Shown piece by piece: positions 46,601 to 52,541 of a DNA stretch of 64,000 bases. The stretch covers positions 4,293,001 through 4,357,000 of the forward strand of contig OY288189.1 of assembly GCA_958439205.1 (NCBI GenBank), given 5' to 3'. Position 1 is the stretch's first letter, and each line of letters starts with the position of its first letter. The stretch comes from an uncultured Allorhizobium sp. (lineage in GTDB: Bacteria > Pseudomonadota > Alphaproteobacteria > Rhizobiales > Rhizobiaceae). Under the pieces are notes generated by a model, which did no database searches, was not told where the DNA came from, and saw nothing but the letters and a program-made list of their open reading frames with translations. The position numbers were made by a program, and so were the translations under genes.

Positions 46601-47450
46601 CAGACGTATAGCCCTCCGAAATCAGAGCATCCACCGTTGCCTGCGTGAAGGCCACGCCACGATCAAAGGGGTTCGAGAGACCCGTATTGCCGTCGAGGTT
46701 ATCGTCGTCAGAACCCCAATCGATGCCGAGCGAGCCGGTGAAGCTGGATGCGCCACCTGTCTGCCCGTCGTTAATGTTGCCACCCTTGAGGTAATCCTCG
46801 TCCACGCCGCCGGCGTCCGCGCCAAGGAACGTGGGTTCCGTATCACCTTCCTCGCCCAAGATCACGCCCGTCCGCAGTTCATCGCCGAAGCTCGTGTCGC
46901 CGAGCAGATCGGCGAGCGCCAGATCTTCCGGGCCCGCGTCGATCGGGTCATCATTGAAGTTGCGGCTGGCGCTCGGCGTGCCCTGGGCGGAGAAAGAACC
47001 GTCCGGACCGGCTGCGACGTTGATGTTCGAGCCTTCGAGGGCTGCAAAGAGAGCGACCTGCGGGAGCTCGACATCGCCGATCACGAAGGTCGGGATGTTG
47101 GCTGCACCGCCGAGAACGACGATCTCGGTGCCGTCGGCGAGGACGAGAACCAGGTTCTCACCGTCGACTTCGAATTCCAGGTTGTCGAGTTCGATGCCGG
47201 CCGGCAGCGTCACGACATTCTGTTCGTTCGGCTTGACTTCGGTCGGGATGGTTGCCGCCGCGACTTCAACCGGAGGCGTCTGCGCCGGCAGGCGGTCGGT
47301 GCGGGTGGCGTCAGGCGTTTCGGCCTGAGCGACCTCGATGCCGCCTACGGTCTCGCTGGCGTAACCCAGATGCTGTTCGACCGCAGAGTCGAAATCGTCA
47401 GCTGCGGAAGTATTGTCGATGCTGGACAGGCGCGGATCTTCGATGGACAT
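37662..47450 (-). CDS. Giant type I secreted RTX adhesin, LapA/BapA-like, with vWFA domain
   Basis: Acidic, almost Cys-free protein of 3262 residues. Residues 1-150 look like a Lap-type retention module, ending in VAAG (145-148), a di-alanine like the LapG cleavage site. About 240-1390 holds six irregular repeats of roughly 200 residues (GSLGIDWG and GSLGISWGADDAD type, ending DDVP or DDSP) of the T1SS-143/VCBS kind. A vWFA domain with MIDAS motif DTSGS lies near 1430. Residues about 2017-2616 are five near-identical 120-residue VCBS/cadherin-like repeats. RTX nonapeptides (GGDDIILGNEGNDAISGGNGNDTLVGG) lie near 2770-2815, Asp-rich calcium loops (DVDGNGLIDNG, DSNKDGKIDASDD) near 2990-3070, then an uncleaved secretion signal. 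AAGGGG precedes the start. It probably mediates surface attachment and biofilm. Confidence 0.95.
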   Translation of the reverse strand: MSIEDPRLSSIDNTSAADDFDSAVEQHLGYASETVGGIEVAQAETPDATRTDRLPAQTPPVEVAAATIPTEVKPNEQNVVTLPAGIELDNLEFEVDGENLVLVLADGTEIVVLGGAANIPTFVIGDVELPQVALFAALEGSNINVAAGPDGSFSAQGTPSASRNFNDDPIDAGPEDLALADLLGDTSFGDELRTGVILGEEGDTEPTFLGADAGGVDEDYLKGGNINDGQTGGASSFTGSLGIDWGSDDDNLDGNTGLSNPFDRGVAFTQATVDALISEGYTSDGVELQYELSADGTTIIAYKLVPKGGDLEVSDEAPGDSAEQPLVSREDVFEVSVSDAANGSYTFTLKGNLDHPDGSTEDDITIEFPFTAQDSDGDQASSSFTVTVNDDSPVINVPTDEDGEPVYGVVEEEQRDVSGNGNEDTTGEYDGDYYNRGSNEQRSFGDGPGKGRFVDETTNVARGSLGISWGADDADLDDKADFGTVASLGNRSVSFVIPESEGEGDSVGAAARSVSPVLTSGGVPLVYEYSADGKTLTAYRSYGESVSAGDTENVSAKMLDNSPVFQVVLDDNGSGSYTFTLLRPLDHADGAGENSLKLDFQFTATDSDGDTTGPATISVIVVDDVPVLSGCDLVFTIDEDDINTALSTGTSPNDTARWDDSYTGSPNLGNDSGPAYIKGSLESLVKPGADGPVSFSFVAGTEATAAIQTLVGLGLSSHGDTLRYEINGNVLTAIAGDDARDVFSLTLNSDGSFEFELHDQLDHDAPGDDFRERPTNSDENFDLQDKLTGDVTNINFGALIKATDGDEDSISLDGAFSIKIRDDVPEVDARTGGKLLIVDETVGSDEGDDETSAEAVVALFGRVGLPGNDTDMAPQYATQQGMVTAVVNEGADDDATVTWALKLSNGNGTYSGLQTTDGRDIYLFIEGGLVVGRYDKPNDGDNDVRQPGQWDPDPAAFAIHIANDGTLSMVQYVSIKHDDQKDSDESNDASDGDRRTNEETLANKILAEVTVKDFDGDKATDTVEIGSRIVFQDDGPRIDIVAANDGDVVLTTQDGETIGINVKDTAVSSAAFGGVFSIASQSFGADGAGRTSVSYALSVTNSASGLKSDGRDITLEMWQGKVIGKTSAGVVFSIEVDGSGKVTLTQFMEIDHGRSDTSGYETDLTSLADSVVKLTATATITDADGDKHVDSAWIDLGGNIKFADHGPTVSTSASLVRVVVDEDGLLTAASDSAAAIANGTAVVGDGLASKPVTVASLMSLFNFGADGAHATEAISLKAATNEPTGLTSQSKPILISVSSDGKTLTGTADGREVFTLKLNAEGTSYTFELKDQIDHPTLNNVASGSDGAFNDAENLLSSGTPSSLLDLSQFIVGKDGDGDTVTLTAGKFVIDVRDDIPTVTSSLVEVKIDTPQIVAPVEGKVANFVLVLDTSGSVNVEQFQTQVKEFLENLAGTDAKDVRVHIVEFNGSASAVGTYDLIVNGDPNDEALVQALDDIKGLNDGGNTNYEAGLQEALAWIEGIESRELSVNNSSRVDDASPPGNPNDEAYILYNGSTQVALVSGWKTASDLDDVEGSLSSGLGVDDYDNLNGSELLRFDFGGFNGFGGADGYANVGNFAGVPVTSAEFKLDDNTSGATTTFRYTVYFTDGSQTTNDVVVDGIRTLTISAPTGTQIAYVELGVKNGFGDVDLEKVTTAADGPLANADVNELIFLSDGEPNRNESEWWDTSASKALEQIKDEIAKIESGANAPGDQAFTIQAYGIKPTGNNLTNLGKVEGDGGVAENLTPGNTLSGEYASTFAGLAGTPGSAAPTSANFNLSPLVSVGADEGLTFSMKSSTSGLPVLQSGGLTLVYTVANNILTATAGENGPTVFTLSLAANGSGTFTLNKPIDGQGDRDVDFSSLIQAQDFDGDAVSLAAGKFVVTVDGTPSGAPQTFETKEDESVGGTIAAIIGDDGVGTTGGFSISSGPANGSLFLNTKTGEFTYNPNKNWSGTETFSVTVTDDDGDVSAPIVVTVKVTPVNDAPTLSAVNSATFTDTSADDTFTPVTGTLAGADVDTNDTLTYSISGGAAFTDLLGYNWAKSGTYGTLYLNTGSGAYKYVPNDGAIEGLKANTSENFTFTVTDGSSATATQVFTVNLTGANDTPTLSAVNAVTFNDTAADDTFNPVSGTLASSDRDASDTRTYSISGGAAFTDLSGYNWAKTGTYGTLYLNTGSGAYKYVPNDGAIEGLKANTSENFTFTVTDGSSATASQVFTVNLTGANDTPTLSAVNAVMFNDTAADDTFNPVSGTLASSDRDASDTRTYSISGGAAFTDLSGYNFAKSGTYGTLYLNTGSGAYKYVPNDGAIEGLKANASETFTFTVTDGSSATATQVFTVNLTGANDTPTLSAVNAVTFNDTAADDTFNPVSGTLASSDRDASDTRTYSISGGAAFTDLSGYNWAKTGTYGTLYLNTGSGAYKYVPNDGAIEGLKANTSENFTFTVTDGSSATASQVFTVNLTGANDTPTLSAVNAVMFNDTAADDTFNPVSGTLASSDRDASDTRTYSISGGAAFTDLSGYNWAKTGTYGTLYLNTGSGAYKYVPNDGAIEGLKANASENFTFTVTDGSSATASQVFTVNLTGANDTPILANVGGTLAYTEGQGAAVVDNDLTITDLDNSTLASATVKITQGLSSGQDMLSFTNTNSNTFGNITANYTASTGTLTLSSAGGTATKAQFEAALENVKYENTSDNPSTATRIVSFSVNDGVATSNVGTVSVNVTATANKIEGNQYNNNLSGTGGDDIILGNEGNDAISGGNGNDTLVGGLGYDLISGGSGSDTFVLDGTSLAYDVITDFVSADDILKFINFSLANHSGNGQINSVVTIDGNNRLGNESSDTDISGADLVVMKVNQNSADEPDDINLLLRGQKGTFTGGVFVLAYSDEEGNNKVSLYYDSGANSVTSGARLVAIFTNYGSVEAEGAPNIREDFASISNAIDPIILDLDKNGFAFSSIGDGVTFDINADGKGDQIAWTSDDGILAYDVDGNGLIDNGSEIFTPDFNGGKFASGVAALASLDSNKDGKIDASDDAFSKLQVWVDADNDGISDDGELSSLSANGVASVSLTTDQTGGEEDGQTVFAEGEFTFADGSTGNFLEVGFDTIFGSENDGLTLHGGMGEVVMTGSAGADTFVFDGAALDELDVADVITDFSTEEGDVLDVTALLDSLLGEQPDATVDTHLRATVEGGNTTVSVQAEPGVWKDVVELQNHDTAIKVLFDDKHAVVTPHD
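39601..41400 (-). repeat. Five tandem 360-base repeats inside the adhesin gene
   Basis: Period of exactly 360 bases, with copies beginning at 39601, 39961, 40321, 40681 and 41041 and each encoding 120 residues. The copies at 39961-40320 and 40681-41040 are identical at all 360 positions by eye. The copy at 40321 differs at a handful of sites, and the last diverges strongly after about 41270. Synonymous sites are conserved, which implies recent duplication or gene conversion. Confidence 0.95.
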
Positions 47451-47779
47451 GGTAACTCACCCCTTAACAAGTTGATCGCAGTTAAATCGCGGTCTCGGGG
47501 CGGGCGCAACGGTTTCTTAACCCTGAAGATATAACCGGTTATGCTTGCAGCGACCATTATTGAAAAAGAAGTTAATTTCGGGCCGAAAAACCCTTTTATT
47601 TCTGTAATTTACTCAAATTTTAGCGATCCGACTGCAGCCAATTCCGCCGCCTGGATCTACCCCGCTTTATTGCCTGTATGGGCCGGTCGCGGGCCAATCT
47701 GCAGGCGCCCTTCCCCATAAACGCAAAAGCCGGGCTCTGCAGGAGCCCGGCCTCAACGACAACTGCGGCTATACTTCGC
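47451..47779. promoter_or_regulatory. Adhesin upstream region with 12-base palindrome
   Basis: No gene seen. The minus-strand promoter of the adhesin should lie here; the sequence is AT-rich at about 47540-47630. A perfect palindrome ATAACCGGTTAT at 47531-47542 overlaps a TTATAT -10-like string on the minus strand and is a possible operator, for example for the RHH-PAS protein (inference). The udh terminator occupies the other end. Confidence 0.4.
47725..47751 (-). terminator. Intrinsic terminator of udh
   Basis: Stem GCCGGGCTC (47729-47737) with GAGCCCGGC (47743-47751) and a TGCAG loop, followed on the minus strand by TTTTG. It lies 29 bases after the udh stop. Confidence 0.8.
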
Positions 47780-48577
47780 TCAGTCTTCCGCGAAAATGGG
47801 ATCGTTGATGAAGGGGCCACCCTGATAGATGGCGATGGCATCATCAGGCTTCGGCTTGGGGACCGTTGCATCGATCTCGGCGCGGAAGCGCTCAGCATTG
47901 TCCTTCGGATGCCAGCCCAGGTAGGACACATGGGAATTGTCCCACCAACGGGTGTCATTGTCAGAGCAGCCCCAGATGACCGGGCAGCCGAGACGCGGGG
48001 CGCGGAAGATGCATTCGATCATCGACAGAAAGTCGTCATAGCTCATCCAGGTGGAGAGCATGCGGTGGTTCTTCGGCTTTTCCATGCAGCTGCCGATGCG
48101 CACCAGCGCGGTCTCTTGGCCAAACTTCTCGAAATACATGCGCGCCAGCGCCTCGCCGAAACATTTCGAGACACCATAGAGACCGTCAGGTCGCAGCGCG
48201 GCTTCGTGGTCGAGATACTCGTCCTGGCGGTAAAAGCCGATCGTGTGATTGGAGCTGGCAAAGAGAATGCGTGGCGTGCCGTTGGCGCGCGCCGCTTCAT
48301 AGAGATTATAGAGGCCGAGCAGATTGGCATTCATGATCTTGGAGAACTTGTCCTCAACCGAGATGCCGCCGAGATGGATGATGGCGTCGCAACCTTCAAC
48401 GAGCCTGTCGACGGCCTCGCGGTCGCCGAGATCGCAAACCACGGCCTCCTCGTGATCCGCGATTGCACCGAGTTCGACAATATCCGAGACCCTGACGATC
48501 TCCGCGAGCCCCTTCAAGCGCCCACGCATCGCGCTGCCCAATCCGCCGGCAGCCCCCGTCAGCAAAAGTCTCTTCAC
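47780..48577 (-). CDS. udh: Uronate dehydrogenase
   Basis: NAD-dependent short-chain-type dehydrogenase of 265 residues, the length of Agrobacterium Udh. It oxidises D-galacturonate (and glucuronate) to the aldaro-1,5-lactone. Features are KRLLLTGAAGGLGSAMR (NAD fold), IIHLGGISVEDKF, LFASSNHTIGFY, the catalytic YGVSK (Y134, K138) and ETALVRIGSC. A GTG start at 48577 is chosen because GGGAGGAAA lies just upstream and the protein then begins at the Rossmann strand; a TTG ten codons upstream is less likely. It is divergent from the GntR gene, with a promoter TTGACC-16-TATGAT overlapped by a candidate operator. Confidence 0.94.
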   Translation of the reverse strand: MKRLLLTGAAGGLGSAMRGRLKGLAEIVRVSDIVELGAIADHEEAVVCDLGDREAVDRLVEGCDAIIHLGGISVEDKFSKIMNANLLGLYNLYEAARANGTPRILFASSNHTIGFYRQDEYLDHEAALRPDGLYGVSKCFGEALARMYFEKFGQETALVRIGSCMEKPKNHRMLSTWMSYDDFLSMIECIFRAPRLGCPVIWGCSDNDTRWWDNSHVSYLGWHPKDNAERFRAEIDATVPKPKPDDAIAIYQGGPFINDPIFAED

Positions 48578-48604
48578 GCCGCTTTCCTCCCTGATGTGAT
48601 TTGT

Positions 48605-48618
48605 CAACTTATCATACA
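48605..48618 (-). promoter_or_regulatory. Candidate operator over the udh -10 box
   Basis: Minus strand reads TGTATGATAAGTTG. It covers the -10 TATGAT (48616-48611) of a promoter whose -35 TTGACC is at 48638-48633 with a 16-base spacer. Similar sequences occur at 49464-49477 and 49498-49511 in the kdgD promoter, so this may be the site of the neighbouring GntR regulator. Confidence 0.55.
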
Positions 48619-48729
48619 GGTTGCCCTTACCCGGTCAATATCGTAGACCTTGGGGGCCACAGGCTGGCCAAAGCAGGCGCGAGCATGGAATATTTGCAGC
48701 CGGGGCGTTTCGAAGACGGGGAAGTACGG

Positions 48730-49473
48730 ATGGCATTGCAAGCAAGGAATGAAGCGGGCGCGGGCACCCTGGTGCAGAGACTTGGCGATACGCTCAGGAA
48801 AGCAATCGGTGCCGGCCAGTTTCCACCGGGCAGCAAGCTGCCGAGCGAAGCCCAGCTGTCGGAAGCCCATGGCGTGTCGCGAACCGTCGTGCGCGAGGCG
48901 ATCGCGTCGCTACGGGCCGACCGGCTGGTGGAGGCTCGCCAGGGCGCTGGCGTTTTTGTGCTCACCCCTCAGGAGCCGACGCCCGCACCTTTGCTGATCG
49001 GCAATGTGGATCCGGCGCGCGTTTCGTCCATGATTGAACTCCTGGAGCTCAGAACGGCCGTGGAGGTTGAGGCCGCAGGGCTCGCCGCATTGCGACGCTC
49101 CCCCGCCCAGGAAGAAGTCATTCTTGAACGGCATTACGCCATCAGCGCCTGTCTTGAGGCCGGCCAATCGACCACGGAAGCCGATTTCGCCCTGCATCTT
49201 GCGATCGCCGAGGCGACCAACAATCCGCGCTTCCGCGAATTTCTCGCCATGATCGGCAAGAACGTCATCCCGCGCGCCGCCCTCCGCGACGAGGACAGCG
49301 AAGAGGATCAATCGGCTTATCTGCGCCTGATCGACGCCGAACATGCCGATATCGTCGAGGCGATTTCGATCGGAGACGAGGACGCGGCGCGTGATGCCAT
49401 GCGCCGCCATTTGCGGGGCAGCCAGGGCCGCTATCGCGCGCTTTTGCGAGAGCAACGCCAACCTGTACGATAA
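48730..49473 (+). CDS. GntR family regulator (FCD type) of the galacturonate cluster
   Basis: FadR-type GntR protein of 247 residues. The winged HTH shows LRKAIGAGQFPPGSKLPSEAQLSEAHGVSRTVVREAIASLRADRLVEARQGAGVFV; the FCD ligand domain has LELRTAVEVEAAGLAA, DFALHLAIAEATNNPRF and a C-terminal HADIVEAI. GGGGAAG lies five bases before the ATG at 48730; in-frame starts at 48685 or 48601 would add residues with no recognisable homology. Placed between divergent udh and the kdgD operon, it probably represses both until a uronate- or aldarate-derived acid appears. Effector is inference. Confidence 0.88.
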   Translation: MALQARNEAGAGTLVQRLGDTLRKAIGAGQFPPGSKLPSEAQLSEAHGVSRTVVREAIASLRADRLVEARQGAGVFVLTPQEPTPAPLLIGNVDPARVSSMIELLELRTAVEVEAAGLAALRRSPAQEEVILERHYAISACLEAGQSTTEADFALHLAIAEATNNPRFREFLAMIGKNVIPRAALRDEDSEEDQSAYLRLIDAEHADIVEAISIGDEDAARDAMRRHLRGSQGRYRALLREQRQPVR

Positions 49474-49511
49474 CATTTGACACAGGCGCCATGAATACGT
49501 ATGACAACTTG
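49464..49511 (+). promoter_or_regulatory. Candidate kdgD operon promoter with two operator-like sites
   Basis: -35 TTGACA (49477-49482), 17-base spacer, -10 TATGAC (49500-49505). TGTACGATAACATT (49464-49477) lies directly before the -35 and CGTATGACAACTTG (49498-49511) covers the -10; both resemble the udh site TGTATGATAAGTTG in the same orientation relative to the gene. Confidence 0.55.
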
Positions 49512-49542
49512 GCCGGAGGAGGCCAAGAGAGGACATTCGAAC

Positions 49543-50448
49543 ATGACGCCGCAAGACATCAAGGCCGCGCTCGGCGCCGGCCTTCTCTCCTTCCCTGTGA
49601 CGCATTTTGACGATGCAGGGAATTTCAAGTCCGACAGTTATGCCGAGCATGTGCATTGGCTGTCTGGTTTTGATGCACCGGTGCTGTTTGCAGCCGGCGG
49701 CACAGGAGAGTTCTTCTCGCTGACGCCATCCGAGGTTCCGCGTGTCGTTGCCGCCGCGAAGGAGGCCGCCGGCAAGACGGCAATCGTGTCCGGCTGTGGC
49801 TATGGCACCGAGGTCGCCATCGAGATCGCTCGCTCCGTCGAGAAGGTCGGCGCCGATGGCATCCTGCTCCTGCCACATTACCTGATCGACGCGCCGCAAG
49901 AGGGCATGTATCAGCACGTCAAGCGCATCTGCCAGTCCGTCGGCATCGGCGTCATGGTCTATAACCGTGACAATTCGGTTCTCGGCGTCGAGACGCTGCA
50001 GCGCCTGTGCGACGAATGCCCCAACCTGATCGGCTTCAAGGATGGCACGGGTGATATCGGTCTCGTGCGCCAGATCACCGCGACGATGGGCGATCGGCTG
50101 ACCTATCTGGGTGGCATGCCGACGGCAGAACTCTTTGCCGAGGCCTATCTCGGGGCCGGCTTCACGACCTATTCGTCCGCCGTCTTCAACTTCGTGCCCG
50201 GTCTGGCCGTCGACTTCTACAAGGCGCTGCGTGCCGGTGAACGCGATCGCTGCGAGACGATCCTCAAGGACTTCTTCTATCCGTTCATGGCCATCCGCAG
50301 CCGACGCAAGGGTTATGCGGTCTCGGCCGTGAAGGCCGGCGTGCGTCTGCAGGGCTTTGCAGCCGGCAAGGTGCGCCCTCCCCTGGATGACCTGACGGCC
50401 GAAGAAGAAGAGATGATGGCCAAGCTTATCGCGCCGTGGAAGCGCTGA
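49543..50448 (+). CDS. kdgD: 5-Dehydro-4-deoxyglucarate dehydratase
   Basis: DHDPS/NAL-family aldolase-type enzyme of 301 residues. It decarboxylates and dehydrates 5-keto-4-deoxy-D-glucarate (or the 3-deoxy-2-keto-hexarate from galactarate) to 2-ketoglutarate semialdehyde. The Schiff-base lysine is K166 in NLIGFKDGTGDIG, the partner tyrosine Y140 in VMVYNRDN, and AAGGTGEFFSLT forms the family GTGE loop. The start at 49543 is preceded by AGAGGA. It is followed 17 bases later by gci and is part of the long plus-strand operon. The next pathway enzyme, ketoglutarate semialdehyde dehydrogenase, is not in the window. Confidence 0.93.
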   Translation: MTPQDIKAALGAGLLSFPVTHFDDAGNFKSDSYAEHVHWLSGFDAPVLFAAGGTGEFFSLTPSEVPRVVAAAKEAAGKTAIVSGCGYGTEVAIEIARSVEKVGADGILLLPHYLIDAPQEGMYQHVKRICQSVGIGVMVYNRDNSVLGVETLQRLCDECPNLIGFKDGTGDIGLVRQITATMGDRLTYLGGMPTAELFAEAYLGAGFTTYSSAVFNFVPGLAVDFYKALRAGERDRCETILKDFFYPFMAIRSRRKGYAVSAVKAGVRLQGFAAGKVRPPLDDLTAEEEEMMAKLIAPWKR

Positions 50449-50465
50449 GCAAAGGACGCGCAGAC

Positions 50466-51605
50466 ATGAAGATCGCAGAGGTTCGCACCCATCTTCTCGA
50501 ACACAGGCTCTCTGTGCCGTTCCAGAGCGCCTCGATGCGCTTTGATCGGCGGGCGCATGTGCTCGTGGAGATCATCTGCGACAACGGGCTGACCGGCTGG
50601 GGTGAATGCCTCGGTCCGGCCCGGCCGAACGCGGCGGTGGTCGCGGCCTACCGCAACTGGCTGATCGGTATGAACCCTCTGGAGACCGAGAAGATCTGGG
50701 CGGTGCTCTACAACGCCCTTCGCGACCAGGGCCAGCGTGGCCTCACACTGACGGCGCTTTCTGGCATCGACATCGCCCTCTGGGATATCAAGGGCAAGCA
50801 TTTCGGCGCATCGGTGTCGACGCTGCTCGGTGGGCGCTTCCGCGAAAGCGTGAAGGCCTATGCCACGGGCAGTTTCAAGCGCGACGGCGTCGACAGGGTC
50901 GAAGACAACGCGAATGACATCGCACTCTATCGTTCGCAGGGTTTCCACGCCTCCAAGATCAAGGTCGGCTTCGGCATCGAGGAAGATCTGCGCGTGATCC
51001 GGGCTGCCCGCGACGCCGCGGGTTCGGACATGCGCCTGATGGCAGACGCCAATCACGGCTATGGCGTGCTGGAAGCCGTCGAATTCGGTCGTCGGGCGGC
51101 AGAGTATGGTCTCGACTGGTTCGAGGAGCCTGTCGTCCCCGAACAGCTTGCCGCCTATCGCGAAGTGCGGGCCAAACAGCCGATCCCGGTCGCGGGCGGA
51201 GAAACCTGGCACAGCCGCTGGGGCATGAAGGAGCCGATCGAGACCCGCGCGGTCGACATCGTTCAGCCGGATCTCGCTGGTGTCGGCGGGTTTACCGAGG
51301 CAAAGCGCGTGGCAGATCTTGCAGCTCTTCATGGGGTGCGCGTCGTGCCACATGTCTGGGGTACGGCCGTACATATTGCAGCGGCACTGCAGTTCATCGC
51401 GGCGATGGTGCCGGATCCCGTCCGCGTCAATCCGATCGAGCCGATCCTGGAATTCGACCGCACGGACAACCCGTTCCGCCAGGCCGTTATCCAGACGCCG
51501 ATCGAACACGAGAATGGCGTGGTCACTATTCCCAACGCTCCCGGGCTGGGCATCGAGATCAACCGCGATGCCCTGCAGGAATTCAAGATGAAGGACGAGG
51601 CATGA
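50466..51605 (+). CDS. gci: D-galactarolactone cycloisomerase
   Basis: Enolase-superfamily (mandelate racemase group) enzyme of 379 residues, closely resembling the Agrobacterium enzyme as I remember it: THLLEHRLSVPFQSASMRFDRRAHVLVE and WAVLYNALRDQGQRGL. It opens galactaro-lactone to 3-deoxy-2-keto-hexarate. Catalytic and metal-binding segments are KIKVGFG, MADANHGYG, WFEEPVVPE and AGGETWH, with VVPHVWGT near the end. The start at 50466 was chosen over one ten codons upstream, which overlaps kdgD. The stop overlaps the gli start by four bases. Assignment is firm by motif and context. Confidence 0.92.
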   Translation: MKIAEVRTHLLEHRLSVPFQSASMRFDRRAHVLVEIICDNGLTGWGECLGPARPNAAVVAAYRNWLIGMNPLETEKIWAVLYNALRDQGQRGLTLTALSGIDIALWDIKGKHFGASVSTLLGGRFRESVKAYATGSFKRDGVDRVEDNANDIALYRSQGFHASKIKVGFGIEEDLRVIRAARDAAGSDMRLMADANHGYGVLEAVEFGRRAAEYGLDWFEEPVVPEQLAAYREVRAKQPIPVAGGETWHSRWGMKEPIETRAVDIVQPDLAGVGGFTEAKRVADLAALHGVRVVPHVWGTAVHIAAALQFIAAMVPDPVRVNPIEPILEFDRTDNPFRQAVIQTPIEHENGVVTIPNAPGLGIEINRDALQEFKMKDEA

Positions 51606-52480
51606 GCCTGATCCGCCCCCTCTCCGGTCGCAAGCCTGCAATCACCCTGCCCAAGGGTGCGATCGACACGCAGATGCATGCCTATCTGCCTGGTTATCCG
51701 GCCCTGCGCGGCGGGCCCGGCCTTCCAGCCGGTGATCTGCCCACGCCGGAGCAGTATCGCCAGTTCATGGACTGGATCGGGATCGATCGCGTCGTTGTCA
51801 CGCAGGGGATGGCGCATCAGCTTGATAATGCAAATCTGGTCGCCTGCCTGGAGCAGTTCGGTGATATCGCCTGGGGCATCGCGGCGGTCGATGCCAGCAC
51901 CAGCGAAGCCGAGCTCGACCGCTTGTCTGCGGCCCGCGTCCGTGGCGCGCGCATCATGAACCTGCCGGGCGGCGCGGCCAATCTGACCAAGCTCGAAGAA
52001 GTGGACGCGATCGCTGCCAGCCGCGACTGGATGATCGCCATCCAGTTCGATGGCAGCGACATCCTCGACTACGAGGCGCGGCTCTCGAAACTGAAATCCC
52101 GCTGGGTGCTCGACCACCACGGCAAGTTCTTCTGCGGCGTCACGCCCGACAGCCCGCAGGTCAAGGCCACCAAGCGGCTGATCGACGGCGGGCGCTGCTG
52201 GTTCAAATTCGCCGGCGCCTACGAGTCCTCGAAGACAGGCGGACCTGACTTCGCTGACGTTGCGACCGTCGCCCGTTCGATCGCTGCCCACGCGCCCGAA
52301 CGCATCGTCTGGGGATCCAACTGGCCGCACAATCTGGCGCGTGCACAGGCCGACTACCCCGACGATGCTGACCTTGCCGACACCGTGCTCGGCTGGCTGC
52401 CCGACGAGGCTGCCCGCCAGCTCGCGCTCGTGGACAATCCGACAGAACTTTTCGGCATCGCGCCTTTGGGAGACCGATAG
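51602..52480 (+). CDS. gli: D-galactarolactone isomerase (amidohydrolase family)
   Basis: Amidohydrolase-2 family protein of 292 residues. It begins IRPLSGRKPAITLPKGAIDTQMHAYLP, where the usual HxH metal motif reads QMH, and later has WVLDHHGKFF, WFKFAGAYESS and IVWGSNWPHN. In Agrobacterium the adjacent homologue isomerises the galactaro-lactone made by uronate dehydrogenase to the form used by the cycloisomerase. The gene is translationally coupled to gci (ATGA overlap). Cytosolic, no signal. Confidence is high from the conserved udh-kdgD-gci-gli grouping. Confidence 0.9.
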   Translation: MSLIRPLSGRKPAITLPKGAIDTQMHAYLPGYPALRGGPGLPAGDLPTPEQYRQFMDWIGIDRVVVTQGMAHQLDNANLVACLEQFGDIAWGIAAVDASTSEAELDRLSAARVRGARIMNLPGGAANLTKLEEVDAIAASRDWMIAIQFDGSDILDYEARLSKLKSRWVLDHHGKFFCGVTPDSPQVKATKRLIDGGRCWFKFAGAYESSKTGGPDFADVATVARSIAAHAPERIVWGSNWPHNLARAQADYPDDADLADTVLGWLPDEAARQLALVDNPTELFGIAPLGDR

Positions 52481-52541
52481 CCGGACTGCAATCCGCCGGA
52501 ACGGGAGGTTTCGGCGGTTCAATCAAAGAGGAGGAAGACCA

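Noticed and set aside
46386..47534. 382-codon frame opposite the adhesin N-terminus, and a similar 294-codon frame at 37668-38552
   Set aside because: Both are shadows of the biased, repeat-rich adhesin gene; no ribosome binding site or family motif supports them.
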